A DNA stretch of 39,706 nucleotides, taken from positions 1 to 39,706 of the forward strand of contig CAYXUZ010000044.1 in the NCBI GenBank assembly GCA_964467705.1. The letters run 5' to 3'. Positions 23,130 through 31,663 of this stretch are shown in pieces; within the stretch, counting starts at the first letter, position 1, and every line of letters starts with the position of its first letter. A program made the translations under genes and the position numbers. The notes below the pieces were generated by a model. The model did no database searches and had not been told where the DNA came from. It saw only the letters and a program-made list of their open reading frames with translations. This DNA is from CAADGU01 sp964467705. Lineage in GTDB: Bacteria; Chloroflexota; Anaerolineae; Promineifilales; Promineifilaceae.

Positions 23130-23225
23130 TTATTTTTGTCGTCGTTGTTGAATGGCTGGAATGGTAGCGGCAGCAATCACCAGCAGAAAAGCCAAACCCA
23201 TCACGATCAGTCCAATTGGATCCAT
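23130..23225 (-). CDS. Tiny single-helix membrane protein (31 aa)
   Basis: A leftward ORF reads MDPIGLIVMGLAFLLVIAAA, then TIPAIQQRRQK: one hydrophobic helix with a short outer end and a positively charged tail. A GGAG ribosome site (minus strand, 23236-23239) lies 10 bases before this ATG. An in-frame ATG 9 bases further up (23234) sits too close to it and would give 34 residues. It is convergent with the ABC exporter and ends next to its terminator. Function unknown; such one-helix proteins may be regulators of a neighbouring membrane complex. The overlapping longer leftward frame in another register looks like noise. Confidence 0.5.
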   Translation of the reverse strand: MDPIGLIVMGLAFLLVIAAATIPAIQQRRQK

Positions 23226-23234
23226 GCCCTTCAT

Positions 23235-23446
23235 TCTCCTTTGTAACCTGTTTCAAATTAATTGTCGTGCTGCCAATTTTAAGCAGCCACTGATGGATGG
23301 GCAAACTATATCACGCAGAATGAACGGACAAGGCAATCATCGTCATCTGTTTACCCCAACTCCCACTCTGACCTCCGGGGGATAGCCCAAACTGTGGGGC
23401 TGTGTTACGATTGCGCTGTTATCATGGTTGTAATTGAGCAGTGCTG
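23235..23446. other. Intergenic region upstream of the second histidine kinase gene
   Basis: About 210 bases between the divergent tiny membrane protein and the histidine kinase gene. It should contain both promoters, but I could not identify boxes with confidence. No octamer copy or long inverted repeat is present. Confidence 0.3.
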
Positions 23447-24460
23447 ATGACAAATCGGATAAATCTGAAACAACGCCGCTTTCCACAAAGACGCTTCCAA
23501 CTAATCAACCGACCCTGGAAAATTACCGTCATTTCCATGGCATCGGCCATCATGGTCACGGCCGTACTCATGTACTTCACCGGCAATATGGACAAAATCC
23601 GGCTGGGCATCGCCATCGTCAACGTCGGTAGTGGCATTCCTTCTTACCTCATCGCCCGGCTGGTTGTGCATTACCAACAGATCGTTGAAAGCCAAAACGC
23701 CGAACTGCTGCACATCAACCGGGAGCTGGCAAACAGCAACGCAGACCTGGAAGCCTATGCACACACCGTCGCTCATGATCTGAAAGGGCCGCTGTTCACC
23801 ATTCGCGGCTATGCCGGTGTTCTCAAACGGCAGCTCAATGGGGCGTCCTCCCCCAAAGCGCTGGAAATGGTGGGGCAAATTGAAACATCTAGTCATAAAA
23901 TGGATTCCATCATCCGCGAACTGCTGTTACTCTCACAGGTGCGCAACCAACAAGTGGACACGGCCGTGCTGAACATGCACGAACTCGTTAGCCACGCCCA
24001 GGCGCAATTAGCCGGTCTTATTCAACAAACCGGCGGGCAAATCAGCTATCCATCCGAATGGCCGACGGCCGTTGGCTACGCCCCATGGGTAGAAGAAGTC
24101 TGGATGAACTACCTGAGTAATGGCCTGAAATATGGTGGTCGCCCTCCTCACCTGACGTTAGGCGCAGCTTACCAGAATGACCACATGGTGCGCTTTTGGG
24201 TGCAGGATAATGGCCCTGGCATCCCCCCTGAACAGGTATCTCTCTTGTTCAAAGAATTCACCCGGCTGGATACCAGCCGCAATGATAGTTACGGCCTGGG
24301 GCTTTCCATTGTCTACCGCATCATTGAAAAACTGGGCGGTGAAGTAGGGGTGGAAAGCAAACCCGGCCAGGGTAGCTTCTTTTACTTCACATTACCAGGA
24401 GAAAATCATGTGTCGCAATATCAAACGCCTGCGCCAACCGGAGCACACAGCCACCATTGA
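23447..24460 (+). CDS. Sensor histidine kinase with N-terminal membrane helices (337 aa)
   Basis: Small two-component kinase. Two hydrophobic helices lie near the N-terminus (about residues 26-44 and 52-72), joined by a very short loop, so there is no real external sensor domain. A coiled-coil linker (VESQNAELLHINRELANSNADLEAYA) leads to HisKA with the phosphoacceptor H110 in TVAHDLKGPLFTIRGYAGVL. The HATPase domain follows, with N box MNYLSNGLKY, G boxes DNGPGIP and YGLGLSIV, and ends GSFFYFTLPG. The ATG at 23447 is chosen over an upstream in-frame GTG at 23441; neither has a good ribosome site. Its 3' end overlaps the start of the DUF2277 gene by 53 bases, so the two are probably coupled. 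No response regulator is visible nearby. Confidence 0.88.
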   Translation: MTNRINLKQRRFPQRRFQLINRPWKITVISMASAIMVTAVLMYFTGNMDKIRLGIAIVNVGSGIPSYLIARLVVHYQQIVESQNAELLHINRELANSNADLEAYAHTVAHDLKGPLFTIRGYAGVLKRQLNGASSPKALEMVGQIETSSHKMDSIIRELLLLSQVRNQQVDTAVLNMHELVSHAQAQLAGLIQQTGGQISYPSEWPTAVGYAPWVEEVWMNYLSNGLKYGGRPPHLTLGAAYQNDHMVRFWVQDNGPGIPPEQVSLLFKEFTRLDTSRNDSYGLGLSIVYRIIEKLGGEVGVESKPGQGSFFYFTLPGENHVSQYQTPAPTGAHSHH

Positions 24461-24605
24461 GGAGTGTCAGGCCGCCGCGCTGCAATTTGTGCGCAAAGTC
24501 ACCGGTTATCAGAAGCCGTCTAAAGCCAACGAAGCAGCCTTTCACACGGCCGTAGCCGACATCGCCGCCATCACCAAAAATCTGCTTGAAGCCGTAGAAA
24601 AATAA
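24408..24605 (+). CDS. DUF2277 domain-containing protein (65 aa)
   Basis: Small cytoplasmic protein matching the DUF2277 family: an N-terminal MCRNIKRLRQPEHTATIEE, then AALQFVRKVTGYQKPSKANEAAF, then a helical tail. The family's conserved MCRNIK start and Arg-Lys-Val-(Ser/Thr)-Gly-Xaa-(Arg/Gln)-Lys-Pro-Ser pattern are visible. Function is unknown; the Cys at position 2 may bind metal. The gene begins inside the histidine kinase reading frame in another register, with an AGGAGA site 5 bases before the ATG. It is followed after 5 bases by the PEP-synthase-like gene, so kinase, DUF2277 and this protein form an operon. Confidence 0.85.
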   Translation: MCRNIKRLRQPEHTATIEECQAAALQFVRKVTGYQKPSKANEAAFHTAVADIAAITKNLLEAVEK

Positions 24606-24610
24606 AAACC

Positions 24611-26314
24611 ATGGCCACCGCCCCCTTGCGCAGCACTACCCCCGCCATTGACGTATACGTCAAACTGGCACAGTATCCCATTCTGAGCGACCGCATCCGC
24701 CTGCGTATGCGCGAAGAGCTGTTCCAGCGCGGCATCATCTCCAAAACCACATTTGAACAAGAAGTAAAAAATATGGCGATGGAATCCCAACGGCGCGAAG
24801 GACTAAGCAACCCCCTCTACCAGGAAGACGAAAGCGCCTGGCAGCGCCGCCTGGACACCATCCGCGACTATCATACCGACGCCTTGTTCGCCAACAATCT
24901 GGGCATTACCTTGCTTGGGCAAATTGTCGAAGAGATTTTGCGCAACCAGCACGTCTCCCCCCACAAAATGGAATTAACCTTCAACCCCGAAGTGGCGCCC
25001 TGGCCCTTGCTCTTCCAACAAGGCGAAAATTATGATGCCTTGCCCCCGCCCCAGCAAGAAAAAATAAAACACCACCTGGAGGAGATCAAGGTAGTTCTGA
25101 TCAAACGATTGATGAGCGATCAGCTGCCATTTATCGCTGTGGCCAAGAATGTCTTTCATATCAGCGACCTGCGTTGGGTATATGAACGGCTTATTGGGCG
25201 GGGCAAAATTGGGGGCAAAGCCAGTGGCATGGTGCTGGCCTGGAAAATATTGCAGCTCAACCGGGAAGGGCTGGGGCCAGATTTGCGCTCGTTTGTGCAT
25301 GTGCCGGACACGTTTTTTATCGGTTCCGAACTTATTTATGAGTTTTTGTACCTGAACCAGATGGAACGGTTTGTTAACCAGAAATATCTACCAGATGGGG
25401 AACGGCAGGCGCAATACCCTAAGATTGTAGCCGCCTGTCTAGCCGGCGATCTGCCCCATTTTCTGGTAGATCATTTGCGGGAAGTGCTGGTGCAGTTTCA
25501 CGGCCGTCCCTTTATTGTGCGCTCCTCGTCTTTGCTGGAAGACCATCTGGACTATGCTTTTGCCGGCAAGTACGCCACCCTCTTCTGCCCAAACCAGGGC
25601 AAACCCGAAGAAAATCTGGCCGACTTGCTCAACGCTATCCGCCGCATATATGCCAGCACCTTTGACCCCAACGCCATGCGCGAACGAGAAAAATACGGGT
25701 TGATTGATTATGATGAACGCATGGCGATTATGATCCAACCACTGATCGGGGAACGACACGGCCGTTACTTCTTCCCCCCTATTGTGGGCACCGGCTGGAG
25801 CAAAAATCCTTTCCAACAACAAACCGGCGGTCGCAAAGAGGATGGCTGTTTGCGTCTGGTTTGGGGTTTTGCCGACCGCATCAACAGCGAACGGCCTGAC
25901 CAACAATCTTGCCTCATCGCCCTCGGCCATACACCCCGGCTATCCCCTGCATCTGAACACAATCCCGTACAGGCAAATCAACAAAACGTCAAGGTTGTCA
26001 ATCTGGAAACCAACCAATTTGAGATGATTCCCATTACTGAGTTGCTGCATGAAGTAAATTTACCTGGTGGATATGGCGTCACGGCCGTTACCCCGGCGCA
26101 GGCAGCTACGGCCGTCATTACCTTCCACACGCTCACCCAGGACGCCCGCTTCATCAAATTGATGCGCCAGGTCTTGCAACGGCTACAAACCATTTACGAC
26201 AAACCCGTCGAATTGGAATTCACCCTCCTCCTCGAAAATACCCCCGCCGGCCCCCGCTACAAACTCTACATTCTGCAATGCCACACCGGGCAGTCAGTTA
26301 TCGGTAATCGGTGA
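24611..26314 (+). CDS. PEP/pyruvate-binding (PEP synthase N-terminal ATP-grasp-like) protein (567 aa)
   Basis: Related to the ATP-grasp nucleotide-binding half of phosphoenolpyruvate synthase and pyruvate phosphate dikinase. Residues 1-195 are largely helical and unassigned. GGKASG at 201-206 matches the Gly-Gly-Lys-Gly/Ala loop of PPDK_N. RSSSLLEDHLDYAFAGKYATLF (about 304-325) matches the RSSxxxEDxxxxSFAGxxxTxL nucleotide-binding motif. MIQPLIGE and GTGWSKNPF correspond to the later ATP-binding strands. At 567 residues the protein lacks the phosphohistidine and TIM-barrel domains of the full enzyme. It may be an ATP-dependent phosphotransferase for another partner, or a regulatory relative such as the phosphoenolpyruvate-related kinases. 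The ATG follows DUF2277 by 5 bases with no strong ribosome site, which suggests coupling. Confidence 0.75.
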   Translation: MATAPLRSTTPAIDVYVKLAQYPILSDRIRLRMREELFQRGIISKTTFEQEVKNMAMESQRREGLSNPLYQEDESAWQRRLDTIRDYHTDALFANNLGITLLGQIVEEILRNQHVSPHKMELTFNPEVAPWPLLFQQGENYDALPPPQQEKIKHHLEEIKVVLIKRLMSDQLPFIAVAKNVFHISDLRWVYERLIGRGKIGGKASGMVLAWKILQLNREGLGPDLRSFVHVPDTFFIGSELIYEFLYLNQMERFVNQKYLPDGERQAQYPKIVAACLAGDLPHFLVDHLREVLVQFHGRPFIVRSSSLLEDHLDYAFAGKYATLFCPNQGKPEENLADLLNAIRRIYASTFDPNAMREREKYGLIDYDERMAIMIQPLIGERHGRYFFPPIVGTGWSKNPFQQQTGGRKEDGCLRLVWGFADRINSERPDQQSCLIALGHTPRLSPASEHNPVQANQQNVKVVNLETNQFEMIPITELLHEVNLPGGYGVTAVTPAQAATAVITFHTLTQDARFIKLMRQVLQRLQTIYDKPVELEFTLLLENTPAGPRYKLYILQCHTGQSVIGNR

Positions 26315-26316
26315 TG

Positions 26317-26353
26317 GGTAATCGGTGGCTGTCATCTCCAGCCACCGATTACC
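26317..26353. terminator. 15-bp stem hairpin between convergent genes
   Basis: GGTAATCGGTGGCTG (26317-26331) and CAGCCACCGATTACC (26339-26353) pair perfectly around a 7-base loop, between two convergent genes. The word TAATCGGT (or its complement) occurs repeatedly from 26299 to about 26371. It probably terminates both genes. Confidence 0.75.
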
Positions 26354-26368
26354 TTCACATAGCACCGA

Positions 26369-28216
26369 TTACGGCTTTGTGATTATCGGTAGATACAATC
26401 GCGGTGGATCAATGTAAACCAGATACGAAGTCACCATGTCTGGCTGTTCGTCTCCATTCACATCCAGTTCAAAAATAATATCCGTCGGGGCCAGCAGCAC
26501 AAACTCCGTGTATTGAATATCCACAGGAATATCTGTTTGCCCTGGCGTGTTACTGATTGTTCCGGTAATGGCTACGCCGGGCGGCAACCCGTTCAGACTC
26601 ACAACCGGCGTCATTTCCATGCCACGAGACATGGCCCATATGCGGTATGTAGCCTCTCCACCGCCGCTCAATGGCAGGAGCGGCCCGGAGGGGCCATTAT
26701 TTTGAACTGTGAAGCTCATGTTCTGGGTAAATCCAAACGGAATACCACCCGCCAGACCAGAATTCACATTAGGGCTGGTCCACCACTGCGGTGAATAAGA
26801 CCATAATGCTGCATAGCAGGTAAAGGTGGTATTGGTGGCCTGGTTGGTCACAACCGCCGAGAACTGCATACTCTGGGAAGGCTGGGTAAATGTGCCCGGA
26901 TACGCCACCTTAATGTTGACCACACCATATTGATACGGATTGAGCGTAATGGGCATTGGTGTTACGATAGTAAATACCGTCGAGCCGACCAATTNNNNNN
27001 NNNNCACTGTATACGCCTTCTGCGGGTCATTAGAGGCATTAAAGATGTAGATTTGCGTATCCAATTCTGACGTGTTCAGGAAGTGGTTATCCCAGGGGAT
27101 CATGCAAAAATCATTTTTACCATTCTGCCAGTTACCAAAATCAGCGTTCTGAACAACCTGACCAGACGCCAGTGAAATCTGGTGTGAACCACCGGCCGGC
27201 GCCGTCTGCACCCACTGAATCATCTGTGGCCAGACCCAGACGGGCGGCGGTTGCAGCTCGGTCACGCTGTAATTGCCCGGCGCCAGACCCATAAACCAAT
27301 AGTTGCCCTGCGCGTCGGTGAGCGTTGAACTAAAGTAGCCATTGCCCTGTATCTGGATCGTCCATCCTGGCAACCCTGGTTCACCAGCATCCTTGACCCC
27401 ATCGCCATCTTGATCGTGGAATTTCTGCCCGTGAATCTCTCCGGGTGGTGCATCATTGCCAAAGTCCAGGTGCATAACAGCCTGTGAGGGAACATAATTG
27501 ACCACATGATGGCTGGGAGAAACGGGGAATGTTTGTACCCACCCAGGCTGCAACTGTTCGGTAATGGTGTAAGTGCCGGTGGGAATGTTCATGAACAAGT
27601 AGCCACCACTGGCGTCGGTGGTGGTGGTGAGCGTAGCTGTAACACCTTCCAACTCAATCACCCAACCTGGTAGTCCGTGTTCATGGATGTCCCAAATGCC
27701 ATTACTGTTAGCATCATAAAATTTGGCGCCATGGATACCGCTATGCCCCGCGCCCAAGGTGTTGCCAAAATCTATGCCATCTCGCCCCTGACCGCCCTGA
27801 ATCACGATCATGTGTACACCAGGGCCTCCACCCGGATCCATGGGGGGGAATGTTTGCTGCCAGGGTGGTTGATTCACCTCTTGCACCGTATAGGGGCCAT
27901 CGGCCAGGGCATCAAAACAATAAGAACCGTCTGGGCCGGTTACGGTGGAGGTAATTCCGCCACCTCCTATCAACTCAATGGTCCAACCGGGCAGCCCTGG
28001 CTCAACCGATTGATCCCAAACACCATCACCGTTCAAGTCATTGAATTTGTGACCACAGATGAAGCCGCCGCCCTGCGCTACTGTGGCCTGGGGCCGGGAC
28101 ACGGCCGTCAACATGAACCACATCACCAAAATCACACTACCAACGACACCAACCAGCATCAAAACCCGTAACCAATGAAGCGGGGAGCCTTGATTACTTC
28201 TCAGTTGCTCGTTCAT
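26369..28216 (-). CDS. Membrane-anchored surface protein with three SdrD-B/Cna-B-like repeats (615 aa), crossing a sequence gap
   Basis: Probable secreted or cell-surface protein. A hydrophobic segment at about residues 16-38 (LRVLMLVGVVGSVILVMWFM) acts as signal anchor. Three SdrD-B-like repeats follow, each with a KF(N/Y/H)D(L/A/Q)(N/D)(G/S)(D/N)G start, a GLPGW(T/V)I strand, a Tyr-Xaa-Val/Ile-Xaa-Glu strand and an end at DFGN (about 52-155, 160-255 and 260-365). The Asp/Asn-rich starts are calcium-binding-like. Residues 390-610 form an unassigned beta-rich domain ending PRLYLPIITKP. Ten Ns (26995-27004) interrupt the gene; the frame stays open across them, but the true gap length is unknown. 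GGAGA precedes the ATG. Only one octamer copy lies here (28100-28107). Confidence 0.8.
   Translation of the reverse strand: MNEQLRSNQGSPLHWLRVLMLVGVVGSVILVMWFMLTAVSRPQATVAQGGGFICGHKFNDLNGDGVWDQSVEPGLPGWTIELIGGGGITSTVTGPDGSYCFDALADGPYTVQEVNQPPWQQTFPPMDPGGGPGVHMIVIQGGQGRDGIDFGNTLGAGHSGIHGAKFYDANSNGIWDIHEHGLPGWVIELEGVTATLTTTTDASGGYLFMNIPTGTYTITEQLQPGWVQTFPVSPSHHVVNYVPSQAVMHLDFGNDAPPGEIHGQKFHDQDGDGVKDAGEPGLPGWTIQIQGNGYFSSTLTDAQGNYWFMGLAPGNYSVTELQPPPVWVWPQMIQWVQTAPAGGSHQISLASGQVVQNADFGNWQNGKNDFCMIPWDNHFLNTSELDTQIYIFNASNDPQKAYTVXXXXLVGSTVFTIVTPMPITLNPYQYGVVNIKVAYPGTFTQPSQSMQFSAVVTNQATNTTFTCYAALWSYSPQWWTSPNVNSGLAGGIPFGFTQNMSFTVQNNGPSGPLLPLSGGGEATYRIWAMSRGMEMTPVVSLNGLPPGVAITGTISNTPGQTDIPVDIQYTEFVLLAPTDIIFELDVNGDEQPDMVTSYLVYIDPPRLYLPIITKP
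26995..27004. other. Assembly gap of 10 Ns
   Basis: Ten undetermined bases inside the surface-protein gene. The length may be a placeholder, so residues on each side may not be joined in the real protein. Confidence 0.99.
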
Positions 28217-28248
28217 TTTTCATCTCTCCATGTTTTAGATTAGCAGAA

Positions 28249-28453
28249 TTAAATAGCACAAAAATGATATGACTTGGCTGCTCTGACGATAACATCACCT
28301 CCTGGAACCGGGCAGTCACCTATGAAGATTAAGCTGGCGTCAGAATCTTCGGCTAAGGGGCTGTTCACGGTATAGACATCATCACCACGCAAGGGGGGGG
28401 AAAGTAAGTGGATTGTAACAAACGGCCGTTACCGTGCAAACATTTACGCCCAT
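28249..28453 (-). pseudogene. Small leftward ORF interrupted by a frameshift at a C8 tract
   Basis: Reading leftward from the ATG at 28451-28453 gives MGVNVCTVTAVCYNPLTFPP, then stops shortly after a run of eight C. If the run had seven C, the frame would continue as LRGDDVYTVNSPLAEDSDAS, then LIFIGDCPVPGGDVIVRAAK and SYHFCAI to a stop at 28249-28251, about 67 residues. The second half has convincing protein-like composition. An in-frame ATG further up (28478-28480) could start it. No strong ribosome site is visible. Either a sequencing error in the homopolymer, a pseudogene, or a length-variable contingency tract. Identity unknown. Confidence 0.4.
28393..28400. repeat. Homopolymer run of eight G (C on the minus strand)
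   Basis: Eight consecutive G at 28393-28400, flanked by A. It falls at the exact point where the small leftward ORF changes frame. Confidence 0.9.
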
Positions 28454-28493
28454 CAAAAAGAGGCGAAAAGGTGGCCACATGGCGGCGAAAACT

Positions 28494-29951
28494 TCAATCC
28501 TGGCTATGTTCCATACAGCCCAACACCCAGGTACGGCCGTCGTGCTGCAACAACGCATCAGCTTCGGCCGGCCCCCAACTACCTGGAACGTAGTCCACCA
28601 TCGGCGGTGCGTGCGGGTCTTGTTCCCAACCCTGAATTATCGGGTCCATCAGCCGCCACGCGGCCTCAATGCTATCGCTGCGCGTATAAAGCGAGGCATC
28701 TCCGCGCAGCGCATCCCACAAAAGCCGTTCGTAAGCATCTGGCAGAGAGTTGCCCTTAAAAGCTGACCGGTAATGAAACTCCATATCCACCGAATCTGTG
28801 CGGGTGGAATCAGGCGCTTTGGCTTCAAAACGCAGATGAATCCCCTCATCTGGTTGGATGCAAATGGAGAGCACATTGGATGAGAAATCGGCATCGGCAA
28901 TCGCATCAAACATCAAGTGGGGTGGTTTCTGGAACACAATCACCAGCTCCGTATTTTTCCGGGCCAATGCCTTGCCCGAACGCAAATAAAATGGCACCCC
29001 CTGCCAGCGCCAGTTATCCACATATAATTTGAGGGCGGCGTATGTGGGTGTCTGTGATTGGGGGGCCACACCTTCAGCTTCCAGATAGCCCTGATATTGG
29101 GCGCGCACCGTATCAGAAAGAGGCAACGGCCGTATCGCCTGCAACAACTTCGCTTTCTCATTTCGCACGGCATCGGCAGCAAAAGAAGTTGGTGGCTCCA
29201 TGGCGATCAGCGACAGCAGTTGCAGTAAATGGTTTTGGAACATATCGCGCATCACCCCTGCCTGGTCATAGTAACCGGCGCGCCGCCCCACATCCACACT
29301 TTCCGTTACCGTAATTTGCACATTGTCCACATAATTACGATTCCACACCGGCTCAAAAATAGTGTTGGCAAAACGGAAATAGAGGATATTTTGCGCTGTC
29401 TCCTTGCCCAAATAATGATCAATACGATAAACCTGCCGCTCGGCAAAAACCTCGTGAATTGCCTGGTTTAGTTCTTTCGCCGATTGCAGATCGTGTCCAA
29501 ATGGTTTTTCTACTACCAATCGTCGCCAACCATCATTCTCCACCGCCAGCTCACCCGTCCCCAGATTTTGCACAATAGGTACAAAAAACTCAGGGGCGGT
29601 TGCCAGATAATAAAGCCGATTAGCCGGACCGTTCTCCAACGTGGCCAGGCAGGCAGGCAGGTCGGCATAATCGGCCGGTGTGTCTAAATTGCCCTGATAA
29701 TAGGTGATATGAGGGGAAAATTCAGCCCACACCTCAGCCGTGTATGATTGTGGCTCAAATTCCAACAACCCTTCCCGCAGCAGAGCGCGGAACTGTTCAT
29801 CATCCCATGGCCGCCGCGCAAAACCAACAATATGAAACTGCTGTGGCAGCCGTCCCTTGCGGTAGGAATTAAACAGCGCCGGGATCAACTTCCGCTGTGT
29901 CAAATCCCCTGAGGCGCCAAAAATCAGGATGGTGGTTGAAATTGTGTCCAT
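28494..29951 (-). CDS. zwf: Glucose-6-phosphate 1-dehydrogenase (485 aa)
   Basis: Oxidises glucose 6-phosphate to 6-phosphogluconolactone with NAD(P), the entry to the oxidative pentose phosphate pathway. Landmarks are the nucleotide-binding FGASGDLTQRKL (11-22), EKPFG (148-152) and the active-site signature RIDHYLGKETAQNILYFRFAN (176-196) with the catalytic His. Length is normal. The ATG at 29949-29951 comes one base after the stop of pgi (TAACATG), so translation is probably coupled. It is the last gene of the GH4-pgi-zwf leftward module. The next gene downstream is the small interrupted ORF at 28249-28453. Confidence 0.95.
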   Translation of the reverse strand: MDTISTTILIFGASGDLTQRKLIPALFNSYRKGRLPQQFHIVGFARRPWDDEQFRALLREGLLEFEPQSYTAEVWAEFSPHITYYQGNLDTPADYADLPACLATLENGPANRLYYLATAPEFFVPIVQNLGTGELAVENDGWRRLVVEKPFGHDLQSAKELNQAIHEVFAERQVYRIDHYLGKETAQNILYFRFANTIFEPVWNRNYVDNVQITVTESVDVGRRAGYYDQAGVMRDMFQNHLLQLLSLIAMEPPTSFAADAVRNEKAKLLQAIRPLPLSDTVRAQYQGYLEAEGVAPQSQTPTYAALKLYVDNWRWQGVPFYLRSGKALARKNTELVIVFQKPPHLMFDAIADADFSSNVLSICIQPDEGIHLRFEAKAPDSTRTDSVDMEFHYRSAFKGNSLPDAYERLLWDALRGDASLYTRSDSIEAAWRLMDPIIQGWEQDPHAPPMVDYVPGSWGPAEADALLQHDGRTWVLGCMEHSQD

Positions 29952-29952
29952 G

Positions 29953-31566
29953 TTACCTCGTCAACCGTGCCAATCCGTCAGCAACGGCCGTGCCCAGATG
30001 AAAACGAATAAAACGACGCCCTTCCGCCAGCAGGGCGTCGCCATCCCCCAACGCCTGCGATTTGATCAACACGCCAAACGTCATATTAGAATCCGGTTTA
30101 CCAGCTTCATCGGGAATAGCCACATCTTGCATCGGGTCGGCAGTGAATTGAATAAAAAGGCCATTACCCCGGTCACCTTTATGTAGTTGGCCGGTGGAGT
30201 GGAGAAAGCGCGGGCCATAACCAACGGTAGTTGCCACTCTGTACCGGTTGCGGATGGCCAGGCGCAGCGCCTGAAGCGCGGCGTCGGCAGCAGGTGTGGG
30301 CTGGACAAAGGCTTGCAGGGCCACATAGTCGCCAGGTTGTGTTTGGGCCAGGAAGGCGTGCAAGGCAGTTGCGTCCAGAGGAGCTACATCCCCTGTAGGA
30401 AGCTGTCCGGTTTCATGGTAAGCAGCTACCATGCGCCGCGCCAGCACTTTGGCGGATTCCACGTTTGGCTGGTCAAATGGCTGGATGTTGACGATGTGCC
30501 CGGCAATGGCCGTTGCCAATTCCCACCACATAAACTGCGCCCCCAGGTCATATATATCGCGCAACCCCATACCAATGGCTGGATGCCCGGTGCGTTCCAG
30601 AGCAGATAGTTGGGCTGACGCGGCTGTGCTGGTTGGCAGGTGCAGATAAACAAATAGACGGTCTGCACCATAAACGACAGCATCATTCAACGGTTCACCC
30701 ACCACCGGTAAAATACCCTGCCCTTCCTTGCCGGTGCTTTCAGCCACCAACTGCTCTACCCAATCACCAAAGCTGGCCAGTTCGGGGGAAGTGATGAGGG
30801 TGAGTTTGTCACGGCCGTGTCGTGCCAATGTTCCCATAATGGCCCCCAATTTTGTTGCTTCAGGAGCGTGGGCAGCGGCAGCAGCACGGGCTAACAACTT
30901 GCCAATATCCACCCCCACCAATGCTGCCGGAACCAGCCCAAAGTGAGACAACGCCGAATAGCGCCCGCCAATGTGGGGATCGTTCAGGAAAGTAGCACGA
31001 AAATCATACTGTGCGGCCAACTTTTGCAGGCTGCTACCGGGATCGGTAATGGCGACAAAGTGACTGCCAGGTGCAGTGACAGATTGTGCAATCAGTAAAT
31101 TGTAAAAGTATTTGAACGCTGACAATGTTTCTACGGTACTGCCGGACTTGGTAGCAACGATAAAAAGTGTTCTTTCCAGAGGAACAGATTGCGCCAGAAC
31201 CAGAATGGCGTCGGGGTCGGTGGTGTCTACCACTACCAGTTTCAAGCTGTCGCCGCCAAAGGTCCTGGCAAACAGTTCCGGGGCCAGACTGGAGCCACCC
31301 ATGCCTAACAATAACATATGACTGAACCCCTCCTGGTGGACGGCAGCAGCAAAAGCCTGGATCGGCTCAATTTCTGGCTGCATGGTTTGTGGTAAGTGCA
31401 GCCAGCCCAGGCGGTTGCTGATTTCGGTGGGGTCGGGCCGCCAGACCGTATGATCATGTTGCCAGATGCGGGATACAATCTGGTCTTGTTCCAATTGGGC
31501 CAGGGTTTGGGTCACGGCCGTTTCATAGGCGTTTAATTCGGTTACAAATTGCATATTTTCCATCAT
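29953..31566 (-). CDS. pgi: Glucose-6-phosphate isomerase (537 aa), of the type fused to transaldolase in some relatives
   Basis: Interconverts glucose 6-phosphate and fructose 6-phosphate. The SIS-fold region is visible: MLLLGMGGSSLAPELFARTFG (about 83-103), FIVATKSGSTVETLSAFKYFYNLL, and a C-terminal region with GQLPTGDVAPL and HSTGQLHKGDRGNGLFIQF carrying active-site Gln/His/Lys candidates. The sequence resembles the Pgi half of the bifunctional transaldolase/glucose-6-phosphate isomerase of Chloroflexota, here without the transaldolase half. An AAGGA site precedes the first ATG at 31564-31566. It lies 97 bases after the GH4 gene and is coupled to zwf. The assignment to the divergent Pgi clade is from recollection of those sequences and not from a search. 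Confidence 0.88.
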   Translation of the reverse strand: MMENMQFVTELNAYETAVTQTLAQLEQDQIVSRIWQHDHTVWRPDPTEISNRLGWLHLPQTMQPEIEPIQAFAAAVHQEGFSHMLLLGMGGSSLAPELFARTFGGDSLKLVVVDTTDPDAILVLAQSVPLERTLFIVATKSGSTVETLSAFKYFYNLLIAQSVTAPGSHFVAITDPGSSLQKLAAQYDFRATFLNDPHIGGRYSALSHFGLVPAALVGVDIGKLLARAAAAAHAPEATKLGAIMGTLARHGRDKLTLITSPELASFGDWVEQLVAESTGKEGQGILPVVGEPLNDAVVYGADRLFVYLHLPTSTAASAQLSALERTGHPAIGMGLRDIYDLGAQFMWWELATAIAGHIVNIQPFDQPNVESAKVLARRMVAAYHETGQLPTGDVAPLDATALHAFLAQTQPGDYVALQAFVQPTPAADAALQALRLAIRNRYRVATTVGYGPRFLHSTGQLHKGDRGNGLFIQFTADPMQDVAIPDEAGKPDSNMTFGVLIKSQALGDGDALLAEGRRFIRFHLGTAVADGLARLTR

Positions 31567-31663
31567 TTGTCATCCTTCACGTACTGACCACAGGAGAGTG
31601 GGAAGCATATCCAGAAGTATATCGCCAGACTACTCCGATGGAACAGCCTGTGTTGTCTCCTTC

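Noticed and set aside
23116..23304. Leftward 62-codon ORF near the exporter terminator
   Set aside because: Its composition is random-looking. The overlapping leftward frame at 23130-23225 has a ribosome site and a clean membrane helix, so I preferred that.
27677..28171. Rightward ORF (164 codons) opposite the SdrD-B protein
   Set aside because: It is an antisense shadow of three obvious repeat domains with conserved spacing.
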